From Streptomyces sp. NBC_00083 (lineage in GTDB: Bacteria > Actinomycetota > Actinomycetes > Streptomycetales > Streptomycetaceae), in the NCBI RefSeq assembly GCF_026343295.1, contig NZ_JAPELY010000001.1, positions 1,426,001 through 1,490,000 on the forward strand: a DNA stretch of 64,000 bases, written 5' to 3'. Below the pieces are notes generated by a model. It saw only the letters and a list, made by a program, of their open reading frames with translations, ran no database searches and was not told the origin of the DNA. This document shows, one piece after another, positions 10,247 through 18,621 of the stretch. How positions within the stretch are numbered: the stretch's first letter is position 1; the number at the start of each line of letters is the position of its first letter. The position numbers and the translations under genes are program-made.

Positions 10247-11767
10247 TCAGCCGAGGTCGCCCGCGGCGGCCCGCTCCACGAGACGGACCAGGGTGCGCAC
10301 CGAGGAGCCGGTGCCGCCCTTGGGGGTGTAGCCGTGCGGGGCGCCGTCGTTGAAGGCGGGACCCGCGATGTCCAGGTGGGCCCAGGTGATGCCCTCGCCC
10401 ACGAACTCCTTCAGGAAGACGCCGGCCACCAGACCGCCGCCCATCCGCACGCCCATGTTGGCGATGTCGGCGGTCGGGGAGTCGATGGACTTGCGCAGGT
10501 TCGCCGGGAGCGGCATCGGCCAGGACTGCTCGCCGGACTCCTCCGCGATCTCGTGGATCGCGGTGCGGAAGGCGTCGTCATTGGCCATGATCCCGAAGGT
10601 GTGGTCGCCGAGGGCGACCATCATCGCGCCGGTCAGCGTGGCCACGTCGACGATCGCGTCCGGGTTCTCCTCGGAGGCCTTCCACAGGGCGTCGGCGAGG
10701 ACGAGCCGGCCCTCGGCGTCGGTGTTGAGGACCTCGACGGTCTTGCCGCTGTACATGCGCAGCACGTCGCCGGGGCGGGTGGCGGAACCCGAGGGCATGT
10801 TCTCGGCCAGCGCGAGCCAGCCGGTGACGTTGGCCTCGAGGCCGAGACGGGCCGCGGTGACGACGGCGGCGAACACGGCGGCGGCGCCGGCCATGTCGCA
10901 CTTCATCGTCTCGTTGTGGCCGGCCGGCTTGAGCGAGATGCCGCCCGAGTCGTAGGTGATGCCCTTGCCGACGAAGGCCAGGTGCTTGGCGTTCTTGGCG
11001 TGGGTGTACGAGATCTTCACCAGGCGCGGCGGGTTCTGCGAGCCGTTGCCGACGCCCAGGATGCCGCCGTAGCCGCCCTTGTCGAGCGCCTTCTCGTCGA
11101 GCACCTGCACCTTGAGGCCGTGCTCCTTGCCGGCGGCGGAGACGACCGCGGCGAAGGCCTCGGGGGTCAGGTCGTTCGGCGGGGTGTTGACCAGGTCACG
11201 GGCGCGGTTGATCTCCTCGGTCAGCGCGAGGGAGCGCTCCACGGCGGCCTTGTGGGCCTTGTCGCGCGGCTTGCCGCCGAGCAGGGTGACCTCGGCGAGC
11301 GGGCCCTTGGCGTCGGCGCCGCGATCCTGGTAGGCGGTGAAGGCGTACGCGCCGAGCAGGGCGCCCTCGCCGATCGCCTCGATGTCCTCGGCGGCCTCGA
11401 CGGGCAGCGCGAACGCGGCCTTCTTGATGCCGTGCAGGGCGCGGGCGGCGTTGCCGGCGGCGGTGCGCAGCACCTCGGAGGCGTACGCCTCGTCCTCGCC
11501 GGGGGCGGTGCCGAGGCCGACCGCGAGGACGAACGGGGCCTTGAGGCCGGAGGGCGACACGGCCTTGGTCACCTCACCCTCGGCACCACTGGCGCCGAGG
11601 GTCTCCAGGACAGCGGCGAGCTTTCCGCCGAACGCCTTGTCCACGGCCTCGGCGCCGGGAGCGACGACAAGGCCGGCCTTGGGGCCCGCGGCCTTGGCGA
11701 CGCCGACGACGAGGGCGTCGGCGCGCAGCGTCGCCGCACCGGCGGTGCTGAGAGTCAGAGCAGTCAC
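10247..11767 (-). CDS. pepA: Leucyl aminopeptidase (M17 family)
   Basis: A 506-residue cytosolic aminopeptidase that removes N-terminal residues from peptides using two metal ions. The M17 signature NTDAEGRLVLADAL is present. The metal ligands lie in VGKGITYDSGGISLKPAGHNETMKCD, spoken of here as two parts: GKGITYDSGGISLKP and MKCDMAGAAAV. The N-terminal 170 residues form the usual less conserved macrodomain-like part. The GTG start (VTALTLSTAGAATL) has GGAAGAGAG upstream; earlier starts would add a non-coding-looking segment. It diverges from the polysaccharide operon at 12078. Confidence 0.95.
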   Translation of the reverse strand: MTALTLSTAGAATLRADALVVGVAKAAGPKAGLVVAPGAEAVDKAFGGKLAAVLETLGASGAEGEVTKAVSPSGLKAPFVLAVGLGTAPGEDEAYASEVLRTAAGNAARALHGIKKAAFALPVEAAEDIEAIGEGALLGAYAFTAYQDRGADAKGPLAEVTLLGGKPRDKAHKAAVERSLALTEEINRARDLVNTPPNDLTPEAFAAVVSAAGKEHGLKVQVLDEKALDKGGYGGILGVGNGSQNPPRLVKISYTHAKNAKHLAFVGKGITYDSGGISLKPAGHNETMKCDMAGAAAVFAAVVTAARLGLEANVTGWLALAENMPSGSATRPGDVLRMYSGKTVEVLNTDAEGRLVLADALWKASEENPDAIVDVATLTGAMMVALGDHTFGIMANDDAFRTAIHEIAEESGEQSWPMPLPANLRKSIDSPTADIANMGVRMGGGLVAGVFLKEFVGEGITWAHLDIAGPAFNDGAPHGYTPKGGTGSSVRTLVRLVERAAAGDLG

Positions 11768-12077
11768 GGTGGTGAGATCTCTCTTCCTTGAGAATCCTGT
11801 GGAGTGTTCGACCGTCGGGTGGGCCGGCCGAGGCCCGGTCCATCGTATTTGGGGCGGGTCGACCACCAGCCACGAGCCTACGCGCGGTGACAGCGTTCGA
11901 TCGCGGTGGCTGTAATTCACTCATCCGTGGTGTCTCTTTCACGTTTGGCCCACACACTCCGTGAGAGCTCCGTCACACTCACCTCGATCGGGCACTGGGG
12001 GCATCGTGCCCCTTTGCATCATCACCACAGGTCCTTCACGCGCAGTTCGCGCACGAGGGCTCTATGAGGGGGGACAA
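11768..12077. promoter_or_regulatory. Divergent control region of pepA and the Pel/GAG-like operon
   Basis: This 310-base gap must hold the operon promoter. I see no strong consensus -35/-10 pair. Visible elements are CTCCGT repeated at an 11-base interval (11957-11973), a 15-base near-match to the BldD box at 11951-11965 (minus strand), and the hairpin GGGGCA-TCG-TGCCCC at 11998-12012, which can alternatively pair as GGGCAC/GTGCCC. These are candidates only. Confidence 0.35.
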
Positions 12078-14123
12078 ATGAAGGCGAAGGCCTTGAACAT
12101 GGGCAGAACCAGGCTGGCGCTCACCGCGCTCATGGCTGCCGGACTTCTCAGCACGGCCATCCCGGCCGCCAACGCGGCGGGCACGATCGCGCCACGCGTC
12201 GATCTGAAGGTGCTCGTCCTCGACGACGGCGGAAGCGCGGTCGCGGCGCTCGTCGCGGAGCTGAAGAACACCGGAGTGCCCTACCAGACCGTCGCGTTGG
12301 GGGCGGCGGGACGGCCGACGATCACCGCGGCCTTCCTGAGCGACGCCGTGAGCGGCCGGCCGCGGGCCAAGTTCCAGGGCGTGATCGCGCCCAACGAGAT
12401 CCCGTTCGGCTCCGCGACCTCGCCCGAGCAGACCGCTCTGGCCGCGTACGAGAAGACCTTCGGGATCCGTCAGATCGACGCGTACACCTGGGCCCACCCC
12501 GAGGTGGGGCTCGACTACACCGACCAGCCCGGCGGCTTCTCCGGCCCGCTGGACGGCGTCACCACACAGGTCAGCGCCGCCGGCAAGGCGGGGCCCTTCG
12601 GCTACCTCGACGGCCCGCTGACCTTCGAGGACAACGACCCCGCGGTGCCCGAGAGCTACGGCTACGCGGCCCACCCCAGGGACGGCTTCACCAGCTACCT
12701 CGACGCGCCGTCGGGCGGCTCCATGCTGGGCCAGTACGCCCACGACGGCCGCAACGAACTGGTCGTCACCTTCGCCTACAACCAGTACCAGGAGCAGTTC
12801 CAGGCGCTGTCCAAGGGCATGGTCGAGTGGCTCACCCAGGGCATTCACCTGGGTCAGAGCCGCAACTACTTCTCGGTCCACGTGGACGACGTGTTCGCGC
12901 CCGACTCCCGCTGGGACAGCGTCAACAACTGCACCCCGGGCGACCTCGACTGCCCCGAGGGCGGCGCGAACAACCCGGACATCCGGATGACGGCCGCGGA
13001 CGCGCAGTACGCGGCGCAGTGGGAGGCCACCAGCGGCTTCACGCTCGACATGGTGTTCAACGGCGGCGCGGGCGAGGAGTGGAAGTCCGAGAACGGCGGC
13101 ACCGACGCGCTCGCCACCCAACTCCTCGCCGACAAGGCCAAGTTCCGCTGGGTGAACCACACCTACACCCATGAGTTCCTCGGCTGTGTGCAGGACACCA
13201 CCGTCGTGCCGTGGGTGTGCAAGAAGAACGCCGACGGCTCCACGCAGTGGATGAGCCGGGCCGACATCTCGGCCCAGATCGCGCAGAACTACACCTGGGC
13301 GGTCCAGAAGGGCCTGCCGGTCGACAAGAGCGAACTCGTCACCGGTGAGCACTCCGGCATGAAGGTCCTGCCGCAGCAGCCCGACGACAACCCCAACCTC
13401 GCGGGCGCCTTCGCCGACAACGGGATCAAGTGGACCGGCAGCGACGCCTCGCGCGAGCCGGACCAGCGCGCGGTGGGGGCGGCCCTCACGGTGCCCAGGC
13501 ACCCGATGAACGTGTACTACAACGTCGGCAAGGCCGCCGAGATGACCGACGAGTACAACTGGCTCTACACCTCGAAGGCCAGCGGCGGAAGCGGCATCTG
13601 CGAGAACAACCCGGCCTCCACCTGCATGACGGCGCCGCTCGACACCGCCACCGGCTACCAGTCGTACATCGTGCCCCGCGAGGCGAAGACCGCCCTCTCG
13701 CACGTCCTGTGGAACGACCCGCGGCCGCACTACGTCCACCAGTCCAACCTGGCCGAGGAGCGCATCCTCTACCCGGTCCTCGACAAGGTCCTCGGCGACT
13801 ACAAGGCGCTGTACGCCGACAACGCCCCCGTCGTGAACCTGCGCGAAAAGGACGCGGGAACCGAATTCTCCCGCAGGGCGTCCTGGGACAAGGCACTGGC
13901 GGCCGGCACGGTGACCGCCTACCGGATCGGGGACGCCGTCACCGTGCAGGCGCCCAAGGGCGTGTCCGCACCCATCACGGCGCCGGAGGGGACGCGCAAG
14001 CAGCTGTTCATCGGCACCACCGCGTTCGGCACCGCCTACGCGGGACTGCGGTCCGACTGGTCCTCGCCCGAGCTGCTCCAGACGTCGATCACGCTGAAGC
14101 TGCCGGCCGTACCGACCGCCTGA
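12078..14123 (+). CDS. Secreted polysaccharide deacetylase, CE18/Agd3-like
   Basis: A 681-residue exported protein. The signal peptide is residues 1-33 (hydrophobic LALTALMAAGLLSTAIPA, cleavage after ANA). A first domain spans about 40-250. The catalytic part carries H268-V-D270-D271 and N360-H361-T-Y-T-H365, the Asp and HxxxH metal ligands expected of polysaccharide deacetylases. The long N-terminal domain and these motif variants fit the CE18 family of Agd3, which partly deacetylates galactosaminogalactan in Aspergillus. Likely role: deacetylating an N-acetylgalactosamine-containing exopolysaccharide outside the cell, as the deacetylase domain of PelA does. The ATG has a GAGGGGGGAC site upstream. 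It heads a five-gene operon; a PelF gene follows 38 bases later. Confidence 0.75.
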   Translation: MKAKALNMGRTRLALTALMAAGLLSTAIPAANAAGTIAPRVDLKVLVLDDGGSAVAALVAELKNTGVPYQTVALGAAGRPTITAAFLSDAVSGRPRAKFQGVIAPNEIPFGSATSPEQTALAAYEKTFGIRQIDAYTWAHPEVGLDYTDQPGGFSGPLDGVTTQVSAAGKAGPFGYLDGPLTFEDNDPAVPESYGYAAHPRDGFTSYLDAPSGGSMLGQYAHDGRNELVVTFAYNQYQEQFQALSKGMVEWLTQGIHLGQSRNYFSVHVDDVFAPDSRWDSVNNCTPGDLDCPEGGANNPDIRMTAADAQYAAQWEATSGFTLDMVFNGGAGEEWKSENGGTDALATQLLADKAKFRWVNHTYTHEFLGCVQDTTVVPWVCKKNADGSTQWMSRADISAQIAQNYTWAVQKGLPVDKSELVTGEHSGMKVLPQQPDDNPNLAGAFADNGIKWTGSDASREPDQRAVGAALTVPRHPMNVYYNVGKAAEMTDEYNWLYTSKASGGSGICENNPASTCMTAPLDTATGYQSYIVPREAKTALSHVLWNDPRPHYVHQSNLAEERILYPVLDKVLGDYKALYADNAPVVNLREKDAGTEFSRRASWDKALAAGTVTAYRIGDAVTVQAPKGVSAPITAPEGTRKQLFIGTTAFGTAYAGLRSDWSSPELLQTSITLKLPAVPTA

Positions 14124-14161
14124 TCGCTCGTCAGCACCACCGTTTGTCTGGGGGGACAACC

Positions 14162-15709
14162 ATGCCGAGCAGTGGCCGTCATGTCACCATGCTCACGGAA
14201 GGCACGTATCCACATATTCACGGGGGCGTGAGTACCTGGTGCGACCAGCTCGTACGCGGCATGCCGGAGGTCGACTTCACCGTCGTCGCCCTCACCGGCA
14301 GTGGCCGTGAGCCGGTCGCCTGGGAGCTCCCGGCCAACGTCCGCAGCCACACGGCCTTCCCCCTGTGGGGGCCGCGGCCCGGCGGACGGCGGCCGCTCCT
14401 CGGCAAGGAAAGGCGCCGGTTCACCGACACCTACGAGCGCTTCCTGCTCGCCCTGCTCGACCCTGAGTCCGGCTGCGACTTCGCCTCGGCCCTGTACGGC
14501 CTGGCGGAGTTCGCACGGGCCGGGCGGCTCTCGGCGGCGCTCCGCTCCGAAGCGGCCCTGAAGTCGCTGATGTGGATCTGGACGATGCCGCACCTGGCGC
14601 TGTCCAAGGCGAAACCGACCGTGTACGACGCCCTGACCGTCACCGACCTCCTGGAACACGCACTGCGCCCGCTGTCCGCCCGGATTCCGGCGGACAGCGT
14701 GGCGCACGCGGTCAGCAGCGGCCTCGCCACGCTGCCCGCGCTCGCCGCGCAGTACTTCGACGACGTGCCGTTCCTCCTGACCGAGCACGGCATCTACCTG
14801 CGCGAGCGCTACCTCGGCTACCGCACAGGCGAGCAGAACTGGCCGGTCAAGGCGGTGCTCCTGAGCTTCTACCGGGAGCTCAACACTCTGGGGTACCGGC
14901 AGGCCGACCTCATCACGCCGTGCAACCAGTACAACCGCCGCTGGGAGGAGCGCGGGGGCGCGCCGTCCGAGCGGATCCGCACCGTCTACAACGGGGTCGA
15001 CCCCGACCTCTTCCCGCACGCCGGACCCGAACCGGAGGTACCCACCCTGACCTGGTGCGGACGCATCGACCCGATCAAGGACCTGGAGACCCTGATCCGC
15101 TCGTACGCCCTCGTGCGGGCCGAACTCCCCACCACGCGGCTGCGGTTGTACGGAGCCGTGCCGGCCGGCGGCGAGGACTACCGCACCCGCCTGGAGAAGC
15201 TCGCCGCCGAACTCGGTGTCAGCGACGGCATCTCCTACGAGGGCCGCGTCAGCGACATGGCGAGCGCCTACGCCTCGGGCACCGTGGTGATGCTCTCCAG
15301 CATCAGCGAGGGCTTCCCCTTCTCGGTGATTGAGGCGATGAGCTGCGGGCGCGCCACCGTGTCCACGGACGTCGGCGGCGTGGGGGAGGCGGCCGGCGAC
15401 GCCGGCATCGTGGTGCCGCCGCGCGAGCCCGCGGTGATGGCCGAGGCGGCGATCGGGCTGCTCCGCGACCACACCCGGCGGACCCGGCTCGGGGCCGCCG
15501 CGCGGCAGCGCGTGATCGACGAGTTCACCCTGCACCGCTCGGTGGACGGCTTCCGCCGGATCTACCGGGAGCTGGCCGGGGTCACCCCGCCCGGTCCCGC
15601 CCTCGCCGCGTTCACCCCCGAGCACGACTGGACCCTGCGGCTCGCCTCGCCCTGGTACCGCGAACTGTCCGACGGCGCGCGGGCCGCCACCCTCGGCGGG
15701 GTGTGGTGA
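14162..15709 (+). CDS. pelF: PelF-type glycosyltransferase (GT4, DUF3492)
   Basis: A 515-residue cytosolic glycosyltransferase, close to the roughly 507 residues of Pseudomonas PelF. The N-terminus MLTEGTYPHIHGGVSTWCDQ is typical of PelF. The GT4 nucleotide-sugar motif E383-x7-E391 lies in SEGFPFSVIEAMSCGRATV, with VYNGVDP and TWCGRIDPIKDLETLI before it. PelF uses UDP-sugars to polymerise the N-acetylgalactosamine-rich Pel chain. GGGGGGAC stands 5 bases before the ATG. The stop codon overlaps the start of the PelG-like gene (GTGA), so the two are translationally coupled. Family assignment is strong; polymer identity is inferred. Confidence 0.88.
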   Translation: MPSSGRHVTMLTEGTYPHIHGGVSTWCDQLVRGMPEVDFTVVALTGSGREPVAWELPANVRSHTAFPLWGPRPGGRRPLLGKERRRFTDTYERFLLALLDPESGCDFASALYGLAEFARAGRLSAALRSEAALKSLMWIWTMPHLALSKAKPTVYDALTVTDLLEHALRPLSARIPADSVAHAVSSGLATLPALAAQYFDDVPFLLTEHGIYLRERYLGYRTGEQNWPVKAVLLSFYRELNTLGYRQADLITPCNQYNRRWEERGGAPSERIRTVYNGVDPDLFPHAGPEPEVPTLTWCGRIDPIKDLETLIRSYALVRAELPTTRLRLYGAVPAGGEDYRTRLEKLAAELGVSDGISYEGRVSDMASAYASGTVVMLSSISEGFPFSVIEAMSCGRATVSTDVGGVGEAAGDAGIVVPPREPAVMAEAAIGLLRDHTRRTRLGAAARQRVIDEFTLHRSVDGFRRIYRELAGVTPPGPALAAFTPEHDWTLRLASPWYRELSDGARAATLGGVW

Positions 15710-17142
15710 GCGGCTCCCTGTGGCTCGGCGGGGATGAAGGGCAGGACACCCTGCCCTTCATCCCGCGCCAGCGCCCGCCCGGCGCCGCCACCGACGATCC
15801 GCTCGCCCAACTCGCCCTGCGTCTGAAGGACTTGATCTCCATCGCCGTCCACCCGGACGAGATAGCCGCGATCATCGAGTCCGACGGCATGACCGACGCC
15901 CAGATACGCGCCGTGTACGGCCACCCCGACTCCTTCTCCCTCGCCGAGGCGCTCTACGCCCGGGTGCCGCGCCGCTACCCCGCGACCCCGGCGCCGCCGC
16001 CCGAGCCCTGGCGCGCCCACCTCGGCTCCTGCCTGCTGCGAGGCCTCGTCTTCGCGCTCCCGGGGCTCGCCTACGTGCTGGGGGCGCCGCTGCTGGCCGG
16101 GCCGCCCGCCACGTTCGGCCTGCCGGCCGGAACCATGGCGCTGCTCGCCGGCACGGTGACCGGCTGGGTGTGGAACCAGTCGCTCTCGCACCGCGCCCAC
16201 TCCTGGCTCAGCCTCGCCGACCGCCCGGCCGCCGTCCGCGCCCTGCGTCTGGGCGCGCCGCTCGGCGCCGCCCTGAGCGCCCTGGCCGCGCTCGCCGCCT
16301 CGGAACCGGGCGACCTGTCCGCCGCCGCGTTCGCCGCGGGGCAGTGCTGCTATCTGGCGGCGGCCACCGCCCTGCTCGTCCTCGGCCGTGAACGGGCGCT
16401 GTGCTGGGCCCTGTTGCCGCTGACCCTCGGCGTGGTGCCGGGCCTTCCCTCCGTGGCGGGTCCGCTCCTGCTGCTCGGGTCGCTGACCGCGGCGGTGACG
16501 CTCGCCGTGCGCACCCTGTGCGCCGAGACGGCCGGGCCCCGGCCGGGCGGCGCCATCCAGCCCCGGCTCACCACCTCGGTCCCGTACGGCCTGTTCGGGC
16601 TCGGGGCGGGGGTGCTCGTCCTGTACGCGGCGCTCGGCGACATCTTCCGGCACGGCTCCACGGGCACGGTCGCCGGGCCCTCCGCGGTCGCCCTCACGCT
16701 CAGCATGGGCCCCGCGGAGTGGCTGCTGCACCGCTTCCGCGCCCAGAGCCTCGCCGGGCTGCGCAGCTCGTCGAGCGCGCGGGGCTTCCGCGGCGCGGTC
16801 ACCGTCACCGTGACGCTCTGCCTCGGTGCCTACCTGCTGGTCCTGGCCGCGCTGGCCGAGGCCGGCACCCGGCTGTGGCCCGACGCTCCGGCGCTGAGCG
16901 GCCTGCGCCTGGCCACCCTGCTCCTGATCGGCGCGGTGCTGTGGACGGGCCTGCTGCTCCAGTCGTTCGGGGCGGCGGTGGGCGCCGCCGCGGTGTGCTG
17001 CGCGGCGGCCGTCGCGCAGACGCTCGCGCTGCTCCTCGCCGCGCCCCCGACGACCGGCCTCGTCGTGTCGGGGAGCGCGGCCGCCTTGCTGGCCGTGCTG
17101 GCCTGTGTCCTCCTGGGAAGGGCGACCGCCCACCGCCCATGA
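15706..17142 (+). CDS. PelG-like 12-helix membrane protein with N-terminal cytosolic extension
   Basis: A 478-residue protein. Residues 1-100 are soluble (LALRLKDLISIAVHPDEIAA, then GMTDAQIRAVYGHPDSFSL). I count about 12 hydrophobic helices from residue 104 to the end, the topology of PelG, a MOP-type exporter that works with PelF. The sequence is too diverged for me to prove PelG homology by eye. Position directly after pelF, the GTGA overlap, helix count and size support it. Gram-negative PelG lacks such an N-terminal segment, so the extension may replace a missing regulatory subunit (PelD or PelE). It ends 46 bases before the GH135 gene. Confidence 0.65.
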   Translation: MSGSLWLGGDEGQDTLPFIPRQRPPGAATDDPLAQLALRLKDLISIAVHPDEIAAIIESDGMTDAQIRAVYGHPDSFSLAEALYARVPRRYPATPAPPPEPWRAHLGSCLLRGLVFALPGLAYVLGAPLLAGPPATFGLPAGTMALLAGTVTGWVWNQSLSHRAHSWLSLADRPAAVRALRLGAPLGAALSALAALAASEPGDLSAAAFAAGQCCYLAAATALLVLGRERALCWALLPLTLGVVPGLPSVAGPLLLLGSLTAAVTLAVRTLCAETAGPRPGGAIQPRLTTSVPYGLFGLGAGVLVLYAALGDIFRHGSTGTVAGPSAVALTLSMGPAEWLLHRFRAQSLAGLRSSSSARGFRGAVTVTVTLCLGAYLLVLAALAEAGTRLWPDAPALSGLRLATLLLIGAVLWTGLLLQSFGAAVGAAAVCCAAAVAQTLALLLAAPPTTGLVVSGSAAALLAVLACVLLGRATAHRP

Positions 17143-17188
17143 CCCCGACCTTCCTTCCGGGCATCCCGAGCGCGCTGCGAGGACGACG

Positions 17189-17806
17189 ATGAGCAAGCTC
17201 CTGGTGCCCTACTACGAGCACCCCGCCGAGCGCCCCGACGCCTGGGACGCGCTGATCGCCGCCGCGCCCTCGCTGTACGGGGTCGTCCTCAACCCGGCCG
17301 ACGGCCCCGGGCGTTCACCCGACGCGGCCTTCGCGGCGGTGGCCGCCCGGCTGCGTTCGGCGGGCGTACGGGTCCTCGGCTACGTGGACACCGCCTACGG
17401 CCGGCGCCCCCCGCAGGACGTGGTGCGCGAGGCGGCCCGCCACCACGACTGGTACGGGGTGCACGGCCTCTTCCTCGACCAGGCGGCGACCAGCGCCCTG
17501 CACCTGCCGTACTACGCGGACCTGCGCACCGCGTTCGCCGCGACCCAGGACACGTACGTCACCCTGGTCCTGAACCACGGCGCCGTCCCGCACCCCGGCT
17601 ACGCCCGGATCGGCGACCTCCTGGTCACCTTCGAGGGGCCCTGGTCGGCGTACCGGCCGGCCGGGCCCGCCGCGCCCGACACCTGCCACCTCGTGTACGA
17701 GGCGCCGCCGGACGCGGTCGCGCAGGCGCCGGTCCACTGCCTCGTCCCCGGTCGGCTCCCGCACCCCTGGGGCACCCTGCCGCACCGTCTGGAGCCCGCC
17801 CGGTGA
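17189..17806 (+). CDS. GH135 (Sph3/spherulin-4-like) glycoside hydrolase
   Basis: A 205-residue TIM-barrel protein of the spherulin-4 family. Family marks are LLVPYYEHP at the start, VVLNPADGPG (32-41), GYVDTAYGRR (64-73), GLFLDQA (93-99) and LLVTFEG (144-150). Sph3 of Aspergillus is an N-acetylgalactosaminidase needed for galactosaminogalactan synthesis. D97 and E149 match the expected acidic active-site positions, but the residue after D97 is Gln where the family usually has Glu. No signal peptide is visible, so it may act inside the cell or be incomplete at the N-terminus. GAGG precedes the ATG. Its stop overlaps the next start (GTGA). Confidence 0.8.
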   Translation: MSKLLVPYYEHPAERPDAWDALIAAAPSLYGVVLNPADGPGRSPDAAFAAVAARLRSAGVRVLGYVDTAYGRRPPQDVVREAARHHDWYGVHGLFLDQAATSALHLPYYADLRTAFAATQDTYVTLVLNHGAVPHPGYARIGDLLVTFEGPWSAYRPAGPAAPDTCHLVYEAPPDAVAQAPVHCLVPGRLPHPWGTLPHRLEPAR

Positions 17807-18618
17807 GACGCGCGCTCCTGCTCCTCGTACCGCTGCTCCTGCTCGCGGCGTGCACCGGCTCCCCGGACGGCCCCGACGACGGGGCGGGCGGCGACACGGC
17901 GCCGCCCGCCCCCGCCGGCCCGCACTGGCAGCCGAAGCCGGGCCTGACCTGGCAGTGGCAGCTCAAGGGCAGGCTCGATCCGACCGTCGACGCCCAGGTG
18001 TACGACATCGACGCGGTCGACCAGGACGCGGCGGCCGTCGCCGATCTGCACCGCAGGGGGCGCAAGGTCATCTGCTACGTCTCGACGGGCTCCTGGGAGG
18101 ACTGGCGGCCCGACGCCCAGCGGTTCCCCAAGAGCGTGCTAGGCAAGGGCAACGGCTGGAGCGGCGAACGCTGGCTCGACATCCGCCGCACCGACGTCCT
18201 GGAGCCCCTCGTCGCCCGGCGCCTGGACCTGTGCAGGCAGAAGGGGTTCGACGGCGTCGAGCCCGACAACATGGACGGCTACGTCAACGACACCGGCTTC
18301 CCGCTCACGGCCGCCGACCAGCTCACGTACAACGAACTCGTCGCCCGCCTCGCCCACGCGAGGGGCCTCGCCGTCGGGCTGAAGAACGACCTGGACCAGA
18401 TTCCGCGGCTGCTCGGCCAGTTCGACTTCGCCGTCGACGAACAGTGCGCCCAGTACGGCGAGTGCGACAAGCTCACGCCGTTCGTGAAGGCGGGCAAGGC
18501 CGTCTTCCACGCCGAGTACGAGCTGACCCCCGACCGCTTCTGCGCCCGGTCCAGGAAGCTCGGGCTCAGCTCGATCCAGAAGAAGTACGACCTGATGGCG
18601 TGGCGCCGGGCCTGCTGA
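17803..18618 (+). CDS. GH114 endo-alpha-1,4-polygalactosaminidase-like lipoprotein (Ega3-like)
   Basis: A 271-residue lipoprotein. The signal peptide ends in the lipobox LAAC with Cys17. After a Gly/Pro-rich tether comes a GH114 TIM barrel: TWQWQLKG (49-56), VICYVSTGSWEDWRPD, GFDGVEPDNMDGY (148-160, acidic residues E153 and D155) and FAVDEQCAQYGEC (209-221, E213). GH114 enzymes such as Ega3 cut alpha-1,4-linked galactosamine, and the PelA hydrolase domain is related. It probably acts at the outer face of the membrane, trimming or releasing the polymer. Start GTG overlaps the stop of the GH135 gene. It ends the operon, 3 bases from convergent cobS. Confidence 0.85.
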   Translation: MRRALLLLVPLLLLAACTGSPDGPDDGAGGDTAPPAPAGPHWQPKPGLTWQWQLKGRLDPTVDAQVYDIDAVDQDAAAVADLHRRGRKVICYVSTGSWEDWRPDAQRFPKSVLGKGNGWSGERWLDIRRTDVLEPLVARRLDLCRQKGFDGVEPDNMDGYVNDTGFPLTAADQLTYNELVARLAHARGLAVGLKNDLDQIPRLLGQFDFAVDEQCAQYGECDKLTPFVKAGKAVFHAEYELTPDRFCARSRKLGLSSIQKKYDLMAWRRAC

Positions 18619-18621
18619 AGG

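Noticed and set aside
11998..12012. Hairpin GGGGCA-TCG-TGCCCC as a terminator
   Set aside because: It lies in the leader of the polysaccharide operon with no gene reading into it, is short, and has only a three-base loop; at most it is a leader structure.
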